A stretch of 64,000 bases of DNA from the NCBI RefSeq assembly GCF_030056705.1, contig NZ_JASHIC010000021.1:62001-126000 (forward strand), given 5' to 3'. The translations under genes and the position numbers were made by a program. The DNA comes from Flectobacillus longus. GTDB lineage: Bacteria > Bacteroidota > Bacteroidia > Cytophagales > Spirosomataceae. The notes below the pieces were generated by a model. That model was not told where the DNA came from. It saw only the letters and a list, made by a program, of their open reading frames with translations, and did not search any database. Shown here piece by piece: positions 26,346-35,886 of this stretch (its first letter is position 1; each line of letters begins with the position of its first letter).

Positions 26346-28926
26346 TCTGACTTAAATTTTCGGTACTACTCAAAAAAGAGTGTTGTATTTCGGTATGAGT
26401 AAAGTACAAATTTGTCAAAGAGTTATTTACTGATAAAATTAAATCAAATACTTCTGCAAGTAAACTATCTAAATGTACTCGATACAAAGTGTCTTGTTCA
26501 AAAATAATCATTTGAGAAACATCAGCTAATTTAATTTTCAAACCTGCTTGCAAGACAGCTTTTTGAGCCTGATTTAGTCGCTCTGTGTACAATGGCTTAG
26601 GTAATTCAGACAAATAACGCCCAAGTTCATCTAGTTGGAAGGCTAAAGAATAAGGTAATTTAGTTTCCAGAAAAATCATATCAAGCATTGCCTCCAAATT
26701 CAAATTAGATTTATAAAGCTGTCGATAATAAATCAATAAATGATGATTGATAAGAACTGCTTCTATGAGCTCATTTTCGACATAAGATTCACTTTTAAAA
26801 CTAAAACAAGCCCGAATTGTACTGATTTTTAGTAGAATTCTTTCTATGAGTTTTCCTGATTCGAACAAATAATATCCGCTATCCCTTGGCATTGTATCGG
26901 CAACAATACCATAAAATGTAAATAAGCGAGCATGAAGTTTATCCATGATTTTTTGCATGGTATTACTATTAGAATAGGCTTCATCGGGTCTCTTGATTTT
27001 TTTGAATGTATTCTCAATCGAATAAATTGCACGCCATGTATCATGGTTCCATTTGTCACTCACAGAAATAACACCCTTCAAAAATGCCTCTGTACTCGAT
27101 GCTACAGAGCCTAATATCTTAAGATCGTAAATAATTTTATGTATTTCTTGGTATGGATTAGCTAATAAATCGGGCTTTTCTGTATCCAAAAAACCAGGGT
27201 AGGTTAAGGTGAGATGTGTGAGACCTTTTAACAAAATTTCAATATGTTCTGATTTTGAGGCATTTCCAAATTTGACACTTTCATGGAGTGCATTTATCAA
27301 CAACTTGATATACTTGGTCGTAGACATGGTTCGCTCGGCATATCTACCTACCCAAAAAAGATTCTCAGCGCTTCTGCTAGGCAGCGAAGTATGATGATGC
27401 ACAGACTCTTTGGGCATTTCGATGCGAATCTCCTTTTGTGCTATTTCAGTGTCTGATACAATCCAAGTATCTTTAGAACAACCACCATGCTGATGCGAAA
27501 CTTCAAAACGCCCTTTTACAGCAGAACTTCTTGTCAGTCCCCCCTGCATGACCATATAGTCGTCGCCATTAGCTACCAAATAAGCCCTAAGCGCTGCCAA
27601 ACGAGGCACTAATTTCCCATTTACTAACGAAGGAGTTGTCGAAAGACCTATTTCCTCTTGTGCAACATATTCGTGAGGTGACTGCAAAATTTGTTGAATC
27701 AACTCCATGCGCTGTTCGGGCGTTAGCAACCTACCATACACCGAGCGAAAAATCTGTTTACGATTAGCTTTTTTTATAATAAGCCTAGGAATATTCTCAA
27801 TTACGTAATTAAGTTCGTGCTTATGCCCACACCACCAAGTAGCAATGGAAGGTAATATTAGTTCTTCTTTCAGAAAAAAACGACAAGCAGCTCCCATAAA
27901 GGCTAGAAGACCACTATTTTCAAGGACACCTGCTCCTGGTGTATTTACAACAGCAACTTTGCCTGAGCGCATAGCTTGTAATAGCCCTGGAATTCCCAAA
28001 CGAGAATCCTCCCGTAATTCTAATGGATCACACCAGTCATCATCTACTCGACGAATTATCACATCTACTTTTTCTAGGCCATCTATTGATCGTAACCATA
28101 CAAAACCATCTCTCACCACCAAATCATCGCCCTGAACCAAAGTATAACCCAAATACGAAGCCAAATAGGCATGTTCGAAATAAGTCTCATTCCCTGACCC
28201 TGGGGTCAAATATACAATTGTTGGATGTTCTCGACTTTTTCCTGTCAGAGCAGTTACCTCTTTATGAAAAGTTTTGAAAAAAGGAGAAAGACGATTTACC
28301 GTCATTCCAGTTGTCAATTCAGGCAATATCGCACTCATGACCGTACGGTTTTCGAGGGCATATCCTGATCCCGAAGGCGCTTGAGTACGATTATCGACCA
28401 CCCACATTCGGCCATCAGGTCCACGAGCAATATCTACACCATAAATGAGTAACTGCTTTTCGCAAGCCAATTTTACGTCCATACATGAGCGTAAAAATCC
28501 ACAATTATCATAAATCAACTCAGGAGGTAAAACACTTTCCTTTAACAAAAGTTGAGGTCCATAAATATCCTTCAGCATCAAATCTAGTACCATTGCTCTT
28601 TGCTTTAGCCCTTTAGCAATGTAATCCCACTCTGATTTTTCAAGCAAAAAAGGAATAGGGTCTAACTGCCAAGGTCTTGCACTTACTTCAGAGCTACCAT
28701 ATACATTGTAAGTGACACCATTTTCCTGAAGCTTATTGGTTAATTCCTTACTACGTACCACAAGCTGTTCCATACCCAGCTTTTCGAGGGTATCAAACAT
28801 CTTTTTCCAATATGGTTTTACTTGTTGATTAGCGTCCAGTATTTCGTCATAAGACTCTATCTCTTCGAGGTACGCTTTGAGTAAACTATCTTTCACTTCA
28901 GTAATCATATTATCATAAGCAAGCAC
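26335..28926 (-). CDS. Circularly permuted ATP-grasp fused to alpha-E domain
   Basis: The 863-residue protein joins a circularly permuted ATP-grasp ligase (about 60-480, with VYLTPGSGNETYFEHAYLA, the RRVDDDWCDPLELREDS block and VNTPGAGVLENSG) to a helical alpha-E domain (about 510-830, beginning SRSAENLFWVGRYAERTM). In many bacteria these are two separate genes. The ATP-grasp part should form an acyl-phosphate and then an amide bond; alpha-E has no known reaction. It overlaps the downstream transglutaminase gene. A start at 28908 (MITEVKDS) is also possible, removing six residues. No signal peptide is seen. Confidence 0.9.
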   Translation of the reverse strand: MLAYDNMITEVKDSLLKAYLEEIESYDEILDANQQVKPYWKKMFDTLEKLGMEQLVVRSKELTNKLQENGVTYNVYGSSEVSARPWQLDPIPFLLEKSEWDYIAKGLKQRAMVLDLMLKDIYGPQLLLKESVLPPELIYDNCGFLRSCMDVKLACEKQLLIYGVDIARGPDGRMWVVDNRTQAPSGSGYALENRTVMSAILPELTTGMTVNRLSPFFKTFHKEVTALTGKSREHPTIVYLTPGSGNETYFEHAYLASYLGYTLVQGDDLVVRDGFVWLRSIDGLEKVDVIIRRVDDDWCDPLELREDSRLGIPGLLQAMRSGKVAVVNTPGAGVLENSGLLAFMGAACRFFLKEELILPSIATWWCGHKHELNYVIENIPRLIIKKANRKQIFRSVYGRLLTPEQRMELIQQILQSPHEYVAQEEIGLSTTPSLVNGKLVPRLAALRAYLVANGDDYMVMQGGLTRSSAVKGRFEVSHQHGGCSKDTWIVSDTEIAQKEIRIEMPKESVHHHTSLPSRSAENLFWVGRYAERTMSTTKYIKLLINALHESVKFGNASKSEHIEILLKGLTHLTLTYPGFLDTEKPDLLANPYQEIHKIIYDLKILGSVASSTEAFLKGVISVSDKWNHDTWRAIYSIENTFKKIKRPDEAYSNSNTMQKIMDKLHARLFTFYGIVADTMPRDSGYYLFESGKLIERILLKISTIRACFSFKSESYVENELIEAVLINHHLLIYYRQLYKSNLNLEAMLDMIFLETKLPYSLAFQLDELGRYLSELPKPLYTERLNQAQKAVLQAGLKIKLADVSQMIIFEQDTLYRVHLDSLLAEVFDLILSVNNSLTNLYFTHTEIQHSFLSSTENLSQNEI

Positions 28927-29020
28927 TCAAAATATTGACTGCAAAATGGTAAATCTTTCACTTTATTTGTTTGTATCATTGTATTCTGTAAGCGTAAAAA
29001 CATAAATGTACATATTTACG

Positions 29021-29080
29021 AAAAAAAAACAAGGATAGGTTATCACGACGAATCAGAAAAACATCAGATAACCTATCCTT
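29021..29080 (-). terminator. Terminator after the DUF2126 gene
   Basis: AAGGATAGGTTATC (29031-29044) and GATAACCTATCCTT (29067-29080) form a perfect 14-bp stem, followed by a nine-T run on the minus strand. It separates the DUF2126 gene from the ATP-grasp gene, so the latter probably has its own promoter or relies on read-through. Confidence 0.85.
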
Positions 29081-29152
29081 TTAAAAGCTTTGCCCAACTA
29101 AGTTTACCACAAAATTACAAGTTGAATATCCAGTAAAACTAGCACTTAAGGC

Positions 29153-32100
29153 TTATCTAGCTCTCCAGAATCTTCTTAAGTCAAGCGTAGTGGGATATTC
29201 AGCATTGATAAGCTCAACAGGCGTATCAATTTTCATATTCTTCTTATTTTCAGCAACAAATCGCGAAGGAGCTGTATTGAATCTTATAGGTGCAGGAACC
29301 GTTTCTGTCATAGACGGAGTGTGCCCAAAACTCCAAAAGCGACTAATTCGCCTAGACTCCGCTTCATAACTATTGATAGGATATGTATCAAAACTTCGCC
29401 CGCCAGGATGCGACACAAAATAGGTGCATCCACCAATTATACGGTTATTCCAAGTATCTACAATATCAAATACCAATGGAGCATCTACTCCAACTGTAGG
29501 ATGTAGCGCCGATGGCGGATTCCAAGCTTTATATCTGATACCAGCTACATATTCGCCTTTAATTCCTGTTGGTCGTAATGGAACTCTACAGCCATTGCAT
29601 ATCAAAATATGTCGGTCTTGAACAAATCCAGAAACCTTAACTTGAAGTTTTTCTAAAGATGAATCCACGAAACGAGCTGTGCCAGCATTTGAAAGTTCTT
29701 CACCAAGTACATGCCAAGGTTCTATTCCTAAACGAAGCTCTAGTTGCAAGTTGTCGACAGTTATACCACCATGATGTGGAAATCTAAATTCGAAAAAGGC
29801 ATCAAACCATGAAATATCGAATTCATAGCCTGCATCTTTCAGATCATTTACTACGTCGATCATATCCAAATAAGCGAAATGAGGTAGTAAAAATCTATCG
29901 TGTAATTCCGTACCCCAACGAATTAGCTTTTTCTTATAGGGTTGTTTCCAAAACTTAGCAATCAAGGCACGAACTAGTAGATTTTGAACCAAGCTCATGT
30001 GCTTGTGCGGTGGCATATCAAATGCTCTAAATTCAAGAATTCCCAAACGACCAGTAGATGAGTCTGGTGAATACAGTTTATCTATACAAAATTCGGTACG
30101 GTGTGTATTTCCTGTAATATCAACTAAGAGATTCCTGAAAATTCTATCTACCATCCAAAATGGCACATTGCCATCGTCTGGGATTTGGTCAAAAGCAATT
30201 TCAAGTTCATACAAACGCTCGTCACGGCCTTCATCTACTCGTGGCGCTTGACTTGTTGGACCAATAAATGAACCAGCAAACAAATAGCTCAACACAGGGT
30301 GATGCTGCCAATAAGTAACCAAACTTCGCAACAAATCGGGGCGTCGTAAAATCGGACTATCAGCAGGTTTTGCTCCACCAATCGTTACGTGGTTACCACC
30401 GCCTGTTCCTGTATGTCGTCCATCTACCATAAACTTTTCGGTTCCTAACCTCGACAAAAAAGCTTCTTCATACAATGCCGTGGTATTGTCGACTAGCTCC
30501 TGCCAATTTTTTGATGGGTGAATATTTACCTCAATTACCCCAGGGTCGGGCGATACCACAAGTTTTTCTAGCCGATAATCTGAAGGAGGCGTATATCCTT
30601 CGATTCTAACGGGCATTTGTAATTTTTCTGCGGTTGCCTCAATAGAAGCAATAAGATCTAGATAATGCTCTAAGTATTCTGTCGGAGGCAGAAAAGCATA
30701 CAGTATTCCGTCTCTTTCCTCAATCACCAGAGTTGTTTGAATCGTATTTACCTCAAATAACAAAGGTTTTTCTTCTTGCTCATCCGTTTTCTTACTTTTA
30801 TCTTCATCCTTGATTTTAGAAGCTTTTGAGATGGGAGCCACATAATCGGTAGCTTCAGAACCATATCGAGCCTCTGCAACAGTACTATAATCTCCTAATA
30901 CTGGCAAATCTTCAAATGGACTACGCTCTAAGGGTTCGTCTCTTTGAGTTTTAGAAATTACAGGTAATGAATTCAATGGCAACCTTAAACCCACTGGAGA
31001 ATTTCCCGGAATTAAGAAACAATTTTCTCTTCGAAATTCCCATACACAACTTGTCCATGAGCTAGCATCCCAATTCCAGCGAATCGGCAGTGCAAATCCT
31101 ACAGGATTATTTAACCCTTTTTCTAATACTTTTGCTAATGTACGGCGCTCTATCGAATCCTTCAGGTTTACTGCCAGAGGATCTACATTTACAGGTAATT
31201 TACCTTCTTCTAACGTCCAATAAATAGGATCTTCAAAAGTAGGGCACAAATTACTCGGACGAATACCTAAATATTTGGTGAGTTCTGTGGCAAATAGTTC
31301 AGCATCGTGGAAGTTATAATTTGTTTGTCCTTCTTTTGCGATAAGGTCGTCATTTTTCCAAATGGTATGTCCGTCCTTTCTCCAGTAAAGAGCATATTGC
31401 CAACGTGGAAACAATTCACCTGGATACCATTTTCCCTGTCCAAAATGTAGTAAGCCTCCATGAGCAAAGCGATTTTTGAGGCGTAAGGCAAGATTATAGG
31501 CAAGCTGGCGCTTGAGTGGACCATCAGCCGTCGAGTTCCATTCTGCTGATTCAAAATCGTCTACAGAGACAAAGGTTGGTTCTCCTCCCATCGTCATACG
31601 CACATCCCCATCTTGTAAATCCTTTTCAACGATATTACCAACATTCATGATTTTCTCCCACTGCTCTTCAGTATAAGGCTTGGTCACCCTTGGATCTTCG
31701 TGAATACGGAAAACTTTATTATCAAACTCAAATGTTACTTCGCATATATCAGTAGCTCCTGTAACTGGTGCCGCACTCGCATAATCAGGTGTGCAGCACA
31801 AAGGGATATGTCCTTCACCAGCAAATAATCCAGATGTTGGATCTAGCCCTATCCAACCTGCTCCAGGAATATAAGCTTCGACCCAAGCATGTAAATCTGT
31901 AAAGTCTTCTTCTGGACCAGAAGGGCCGTCCAAGGACTTTACATCAGGGGTTAGTTGAACCAAATAGCCCGATACAAATCTAGACGCAATACCTTTATGA
32001 CGTAAAATCTGGACTAATAACCAAGCAGAATCTCGACAACTACCACTTCTAATTCTTAGTGTATCTTCACAAGTTTGTACACCAGGCTCCATCCGAATAT

Positions 32101-32578
32101 TATAATCAAGATGTCCATAAACTTTTTGATTGGCATATACTAAAAAATCAACGGTATTAATATCTGCCTGAGCTTCTACTTCTTTCAAAAACTCTGTCAA
32201 TAATAATCCTGATTCACCTGCTTCTAGGTATGGAGCTAACTCTTTTGATAAAATCTCATCATATTTGAATGGAAATTTTTCGGCATATTCTTCTACAAAG
32301 AAATCAAAAGGATTGATTACTTCCATTCGAGCGATTACTTCTACTTCTACGCTTAGTTCTCTTGTTTTTTCTGGAAAAACAACTCTTGCTTGATAGTTTC
32401 CAAATGGGTCTTGCTGCCAGTTAATAAAATGTTCTTCTGGAGTAATTTTCAAGGAATATCCTTCAATCGAAGTTCGTGAATGAGGCGCAGGTCTTAAGCG
32501 AAAAATGTGGGGCGACAAGCTGACGCTACGATCAAACTTATACTTAGTTTTATGAGAAATCGCAACTTTTAATGACAT
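29153..32578 (-). CDS. Transglutaminase-DUF2126 fusion (glutamine-synthetase-like amidoligase)
   Basis: This 1141-residue cytoplasmic protein has an N-terminal transglutaminase unit (1-290) with C181 (GSCRDSAW), H230 (DLHAWVEAY) and D246 (GLDPTSG). A very large C-terminal DUF2126 region (about 320-1120) follows, which belongs to the glutamine-synthetase-like COOH-amine ligase group. Motifs such as RMTMGGEPTFVSVDD, DGRHTGTGGGNHVTIGG and LRSLVTYWQHHPVLSYLF are well kept. It is the largest member of the cluster with the ATP-grasp/alpha-E and transglutaminase genes. The group is predicted to make peptide-like metabolites or tags; product and target are unknown. It is full length. Confidence 0.92.
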   Translation of the reverse strand: MSLKVAISHKTKYKFDRSVSLSPHIFRLRPAPHSRTSIEGYSLKITPEEHFINWQQDPFGNYQARVVFPEKTRELSVEVEVIARMEVINPFDFFVEEYAEKFPFKYDEILSKELAPYLEAGESGLLLTEFLKEVEAQADINTVDFLVYANQKVYGHLDYNIRMEPGVQTCEDTLRIRSGSCRDSAWLLVQILRHKGIASRFVSGYLVQLTPDVKSLDGPSGPEEDFTDLHAWVEAYIPGAGWIGLDPTSGLFAGEGHIPLCCTPDYASAAPVTGATDICEVTFEFDNKVFRIHEDPRVTKPYTEEQWEKIMNVGNIVEKDLQDGDVRMTMGGEPTFVSVDDFESAEWNSTADGPLKRQLAYNLALRLKNRFAHGGLLHFGQGKWYPGELFPRWQYALYWRKDGHTIWKNDDLIAKEGQTNYNFHDAELFATELTKYLGIRPSNLCPTFEDPIYWTLEEGKLPVNVDPLAVNLKDSIERRTLAKVLEKGLNNPVGFALPIRWNWDASSWTSCVWEFRRENCFLIPGNSPVGLRLPLNSLPVISKTQRDEPLERSPFEDLPVLGDYSTVAEARYGSEATDYVAPISKASKIKDEDKSKKTDEQEEKPLLFEVNTIQTTLVIEERDGILYAFLPPTEYLEHYLDLIASIEATAEKLQMPVRIEGYTPPSDYRLEKLVVSPDPGVIEVNIHPSKNWQELVDNTTALYEEAFLSRLGTEKFMVDGRHTGTGGGNHVTIGGAKPADSPILRRPDLLRSLVTYWQHHPVLSYLFAGSFIGPTSQAPRVDEGRDERLYELEIAFDQIPDDGNVPFWMVDRIFRNLLVDITGNTHRTEFCIDKLYSPDSSTGRLGILEFRAFDMPPHKHMSLVQNLLVRALIAKFWKQPYKKKLIRWGTELHDRFLLPHFAYLDMIDVVNDLKDAGYEFDISWFDAFFEFRFPHHGGITVDNLQLELRLGIEPWHVLGEELSNAGTARFVDSSLEKLQVKVSGFVQDRHILICNGCRVPLRPTGIKGEYVAGIRYKAWNPPSALHPTVGVDAPLVFDIVDTWNNRIIGGCTYFVSHPGGRSFDTYPINSYEAESRRISRFWSFGHTPSMTETVPAPIRFNTAPSRFVAENKKNMKIDTPVELINAEYPTTLDLRRFWRAR

Positions 32579-32820
32579 ACGAGATTATTTTGAAGGTTCA
32601 ATCATGGATTTATGTAAAAAAAGTGAAAAAAACCATAAAATATCAACCTCCAAATAAAAATTTATAAATTCTCTTAAAGAAATTATATTCTACTTAACAT
32701 TCATTTTACTTTTAATTATTTTAGAATATTCTCTTTATTCAAAATTATATTTCATCATTGTCAACAATTACAACTTTACCTTAATGCCTATTTATCATTG
32801 ACCATTCTGTCCGAAATACT

Positions 32821-33226
32821 CAAATCATAATGCTCAAAATGAGCAATATGATAATGATAAAAACGCTCAAACCATAATGCTCAAAATGGGCAATATGATA
32901 ATGATAAAAACGCTCAAACCATAATGCTCAAAATGGGCAATATGATAATGATGAAAATGTTCAAACCATATTGCTCAAAATGAGCAATATGATAATGATA
33001 AAAACGCTCAAACCATAATGCTCAAAATGAGCAATATGATAATGATGAAAATGTTCAAACCATAATGCTCAAAATGGGCAATATGATAATGATGAAAATG
33101 CTCAAACCATATTGCTCAAAATGAGCAATATGATATTGATAAAAACGCTCAAATCATAATGCTCAAAATGGGCAATATGATAATGATGAAAATGCTCAAA
33201 CCATATTGCTCAAAATGAGCAATATG
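32821..33226. repeat. Nine 47-bp tandem repeats: candidate partition centromere (parS, sopC-like)
   Basis: Eight full units and one 30-bp partial unit start at 32821 and recur every 47 bp without any indel (the last at 33197). Each holds an inverted repeat TGCTCA-AAA-TGAGCA (or TGGGCA) and differs from the others at few positions. The array lies immediately downstream of parB, as the 43-bp sopC repeats do in plasmid F. ParB binding is inferred from position, periodicity and symmetry. The 240 bp between the DUF2126 start and the array show nothing else. Confidence 0.8.
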
Positions 33227-33235
33227 GCTGATAAC

Positions 33236-33263
33236 AAAAAAGAGGTCGATTGACCTCTTTTTT
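33236..33263 (-). terminator. Terminator after parB
   Basis: A perfect AGAGGTC-GATT-GACCTCT stem is flanked by A-run and T-run, placed just after the parB stop and before the repeat array. Confidence 0.85.
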
Positions 33264-33264
33264 G

Positions 33265-34185
33265 TTAAAGTAACTCTTCTAACCTAGAGACTAGATTTTT
33301 TAGTTCTTCTAGTTTTTCTTTGTCTTTAGCATTTACAATTTTCTTTACAAGGGCTATAATTTCATTAGAACAATTAACTAACGTATGGTCAGCTGGAACT
33401 GCTTCAATTTTTGCTACCAGTCCACTCGTTTGTAGCACGGTTACCAACTCATCTGCACTTTCGATGGGTTTAGGTAATTCTTTTACTTTAGCTACTTTTT
33501 GTAAAAGACCCTTTTCGATATTTTGATTTCCAGCCAATACTTCATTTCGTAAGGTGGTAGATAGTTTCCCTAACCCTTCTGCAAACTCAGCATCACGTCG
33601 AATAGTAGCAGGACTGACTTTGTATTCTTCCGATAATTTCGAGGCTGTTGAAGCTTTTACACGTTTACTTTCAAAATAATCATCTACGTTGATAAGTCCT
33701 TCGTCAGTAATACGGTCATATTTACCTCGTTCAGTTTTTTCGTTGTTATAGCGTAAGCCTCTGAAGTAAGATGCTTGTTGAGGTGTAAGATTACGGCGCC
33801 CCAATTGCAAATCAATCATATAGTCTTTTACCTCTTTTAGATTGCTAAAAGACAATAATTGAATATTAAAATTCAATTGATTGGCCTGACAAATTCGATA
33901 GCGATTGTGTCCATCTATCAGGATGTAGGCTGGAGTTGCATCTTCTGTGGTACTTAATCCAGCTACGCTGAGGGTAGTTTCCCATACTAATAGAGCATCT
34001 TTACAGCCGTATTTTAAAATATTCTGTTCTAGTTGTTGAGATTCTTCGTCACTCAAAGGAGGTATAAAGTCGCGAAGTTCTTCAAGGATTTGTATATTTT
34101 GCTTAATGGCCTCTAGGGAAATGAGATTACTTCCCAAGGCTTGCTTGGTTTTGGAGGCTATAACGTCTTTAAAATTTGCTTTCAT
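33265..34185 (-). CDS. parB: ParB-family plasmid partition protein
   Basis: This 306-residue ParB/Spo0J-family protein has the ParB N-terminal domain (about 30-135) with LIDGHNRYRICQ in place of the GERRxR box, a helix-turn-helix (about 175-205, SKLSEEYKVSPATIRRDAEF), and a C-terminal charged coiled-coil-like part (about 275-306, KEKLEELKNLVSRLEELL). The box is divergent, so CTP binding of the canonical kind is not certain. It starts 7 bp after parA. The 47-bp repeat array directly downstream is its likely binding site, which together with parA makes a type Ia system like sopABC. Confidence 0.9.
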   Translation of the reverse strand: MKANFKDVIASKTKQALGSNLISLEAIKQNIQILEELRDFIPPLSDEESQQLEQNILKYGCKDALLVWETTLSVAGLSTTEDATPAYILIDGHNRYRICQANQLNFNIQLLSFSNLKEVKDYMIDLQLGRRNLTPQQASYFRGLRYNNEKTERGKYDRITDEGLINVDDYFESKRVKASTASKLSEEYKVSPATIRRDAEFAEGLGKLSTTLRNEVLAGNQNIEKGLLQKVAKVKELPKPIESADELVTVLQTSGLVAKIEAVPADHTLVNCSNEIIALVKKIVNAKDKEKLEELKNLVSRLEELL

Positions 34186-34192
34186 CTAATCT

Positions 34193-35149
34193 CTATTTTA
34201 CCACTTGTAAATACTGTATAAACTCTTCCGAAAACTCACGATACAATTTGGCTGCTTCCGAATTTTCTGCAAATTTGGAGATTGTGCTTTGTTCTATTTG
34301 TGCTTTTTGAAAATCTACAAGATGTTTTATTTCGGTACGAAATACCCTAAACTGTGACATACTTTCTCTAACGTGTTCTTTTACGCCATCGTGTACTGAG
34401 TTTTTCTTTACCATTGTAAATACGATTCCGTCAATTTCAATGGCAGGATTCCAGCTCGTACGAACTTCCGAGATTCTATCTAAAAGGGTATTCAATCCTT
34501 TAACAGCTGATATTTCTGGTTGAAGTGTGATTAAACAACTTTTAGAAGCAATCAACGCTGAAGAAGTAAGAGCATTGAGTGATGGAGGGCAATCTATCAA
34601 AATATAATCGTATTGCTCCATCAAGGGTACTAATTTGTTTTTGAGCCTTGAAACTCCTCCCAAAGAAATAATTAATTCGATTTCAGCTTTTGCCAAATCT
34701 ATATCTGAAGGGCTAAGATCTAGGTTGGGGGCAATATTCATCACTGGCAATTCATCAGTTTTGAGCAAAGCATCTACTACTTGCTTTTCTGGTGTGTCTA
34801 TTCCTAGTATTTGAGACAAATTACCCTGAGGATCCATATCAATCAATAATACGTTAAATCCTTTTCTGGCTAAGGCCTCACCCAAAGAACCTGTAGTAGT
34901 AGTCTTTCCAACGCCTCCTTTGTGATTGATGATTGAAATAACGCGAGCATTCTGATAAAGATTTGGCGAGTATCCGTATTTAGTTAATACAGGTAATAGA
35001 GCTGCTAAATGTCTTTCGTTTAGATTTCGCTCTCCAGTGATAGCTTTGGTGAGTGTTCCTTTGGCTAATGCTGATTCCTTTTCTACAGTCGAAACTGAAA
35101 GCGCGGGGTTATGTCTTAAGAATTTCAGGACTAATTCTTGGCTTATCAT
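34193..35149 (-). CDS. parA: ParA-family partition ATPase with N-terminal HTH
   Basis: This 318-residue deviant Walker ATPase has HKGGVGKTTTT at 76-86 (signature lysine K77), LLIDMDPQGNLS (A' box) and YILIDCPPS (Walker B). A DNA-binding helix-turn-helix occupies the first 60 residues (ALAKGTLTKAITGERNLNE), as in type Ia proteins that repress their own promoter (SopA, P1 ParA). It is the first gene of the parAB operon, with two palindromes at its promoter. It moves plasmid copies apart using ParB-centromere complexes. Confidence 0.95.
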   Translation of the reverse strand: MISQELVLKFLRHNPALSVSTVEKESALAKGTLTKAITGERNLNERHLAALLPVLTKYGYSPNLYQNARVISIINHKGGVGKTTTTGSLGEALARKGFNVLLIDMDPQGNLSQILGIDTPEKQVVDALLKTDELPVMNIAPNLDLSPSDIDLAKAEIELIISLGGVSRLKNKLVPLMEQYDYILIDCPPSLNALTSSALIASKSCLITLQPEISAVKGLNTLLDRISEVRTSWNPAIEIDGIVFTMVKKNSVHDGVKEHVRESMSQFRVFRTEIKHLVDFQKAQIEQSTISKFAENSEAAKLYREFSEEFIQYLQVVK

Positions 35150-35160
35150 AGGTAAAATCG

Positions 35161-35212
35161 TTTGTATTATATTTCATACAAATATATCAACAAAGTATCA
35201 GTTTTGATACAA
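35161..35212 (-). promoter_or_regulatory. parAB promoter with two operator palindromes
   Basis: On the minus strand TTG and, 23 bp later, TATATTTG (35179-35186) match the Bacteroidetes promoter pattern. GTATCAGTTTTGATAC (35195-35210) lies between the two boxes, and TTTGTAT/ATACAAA (35161-35167 and 35176-35182) overlaps the -7 box. Both are good sites for autorepression by the HTH of ParA. Confidence 0.65.
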
Positions 35213-35260
35213 CTATCTTATAATAATTCTTCTTCCGCTAAACTTATTTTAAAGTAGATA

Positions 35261-35591
35261 AAAACTACTTTTATGGTGTTAATTGGCAAAAGGTCGACAT
35301 AAAGGAAAAACTACTTTTATGGTGTCATATATAAATTTTAGAGAATATTTAAAAACTACTTTTATGGTGCTAAATTAGAAACGACTATAAGTTATAAAAA
35401 CTACTTTTATGGTGTACTTATTTTTTAATAGGGTTATTTAAAAACTACTTTTATGGTGTCAGAGGTACTTATTATAACTTTTTAAAAACTACTTTTATGG
35501 TGTTTAGTTGATTTCAACGATTTTCTTAAAAACTACTTTTATGGTGCTTGGGGTGTTTTTAATACTTTCTTTAAAAACTACTTTTATGGTG
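35261..35591 (+). repeat. Iteron block A of the replication origin (8 copies)
   Basis: Eight identical 18-bp repeats AAAACTACTTTTATGGTG start at 35261, 35307, 35352, 35397, 35441, 35485, 35529 and 35574, so their spacing is 44-46 bp, about four DNA turns. The spacers are AT-rich and unrelated. Confidence 0.93.
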
Positions 35592-35779
35592 TCTCCACTT
35601 TCAATTCTTTCTCTTACGATTTTTATTCGTGACTAATTTTAGGAGTTTTTTAAACTGAATATTTAAGAAAAAAATTAATAAAAAATCAACAATTCCCTTT
35701 GTTGTCTTTTAAATCTTTTATTCTTTTAAATCTTTTAGGGCTCCATAACTATTTGATTTACAGTTTATTATGACCATTA
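35592..35779. other. AT-rich stretch between the iteron blocks: probable unwinding region of the origin
   Basis: These 188 bp are extremely AT-rich and contain two near-identical tandem copies of TCTTTTAAATCTTTTA at about 35703-35739. No open frame is present. The position between initiator-binding blocks is typical for the melting site. I saw no convincing DnaA box. Confidence 0.55.
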
Positions 35780-35883
35780 AAAACTACTTTTATGGTGCTT
35801 AAAACTACTTTTATGGTGTATTAAAACTACTTTTATGGTGCTTAAAACTACTTTTATGGTGTATTAAAACTACTTTTATGGTG
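35780..35883 (+). repeat. Iteron block B (5 close-packed copies)
   Basis: The same 18-bp repeat starts at 35780, 35801, 35823, 35844 and 35866, so spacing alternates between 21 and 22 bp, two DNA turns. A sixth, broken copy starts at 35887. Tight packing just before rep is the arrangement of Rep_3-type origins. Confidence 0.93.
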
Positions 35884-35886
35884 CTT

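Noticed and set aside
32821-33226. CRISPR array
   Set aside because: The units are contiguous 47-bp tandem copies with no unique spacers, and there are no cas genes.
35261-35883. Transposon or satellite repeats
   Set aside because: Identical short repeats phased with the helix directly before a Rep_3 gene are iterons.
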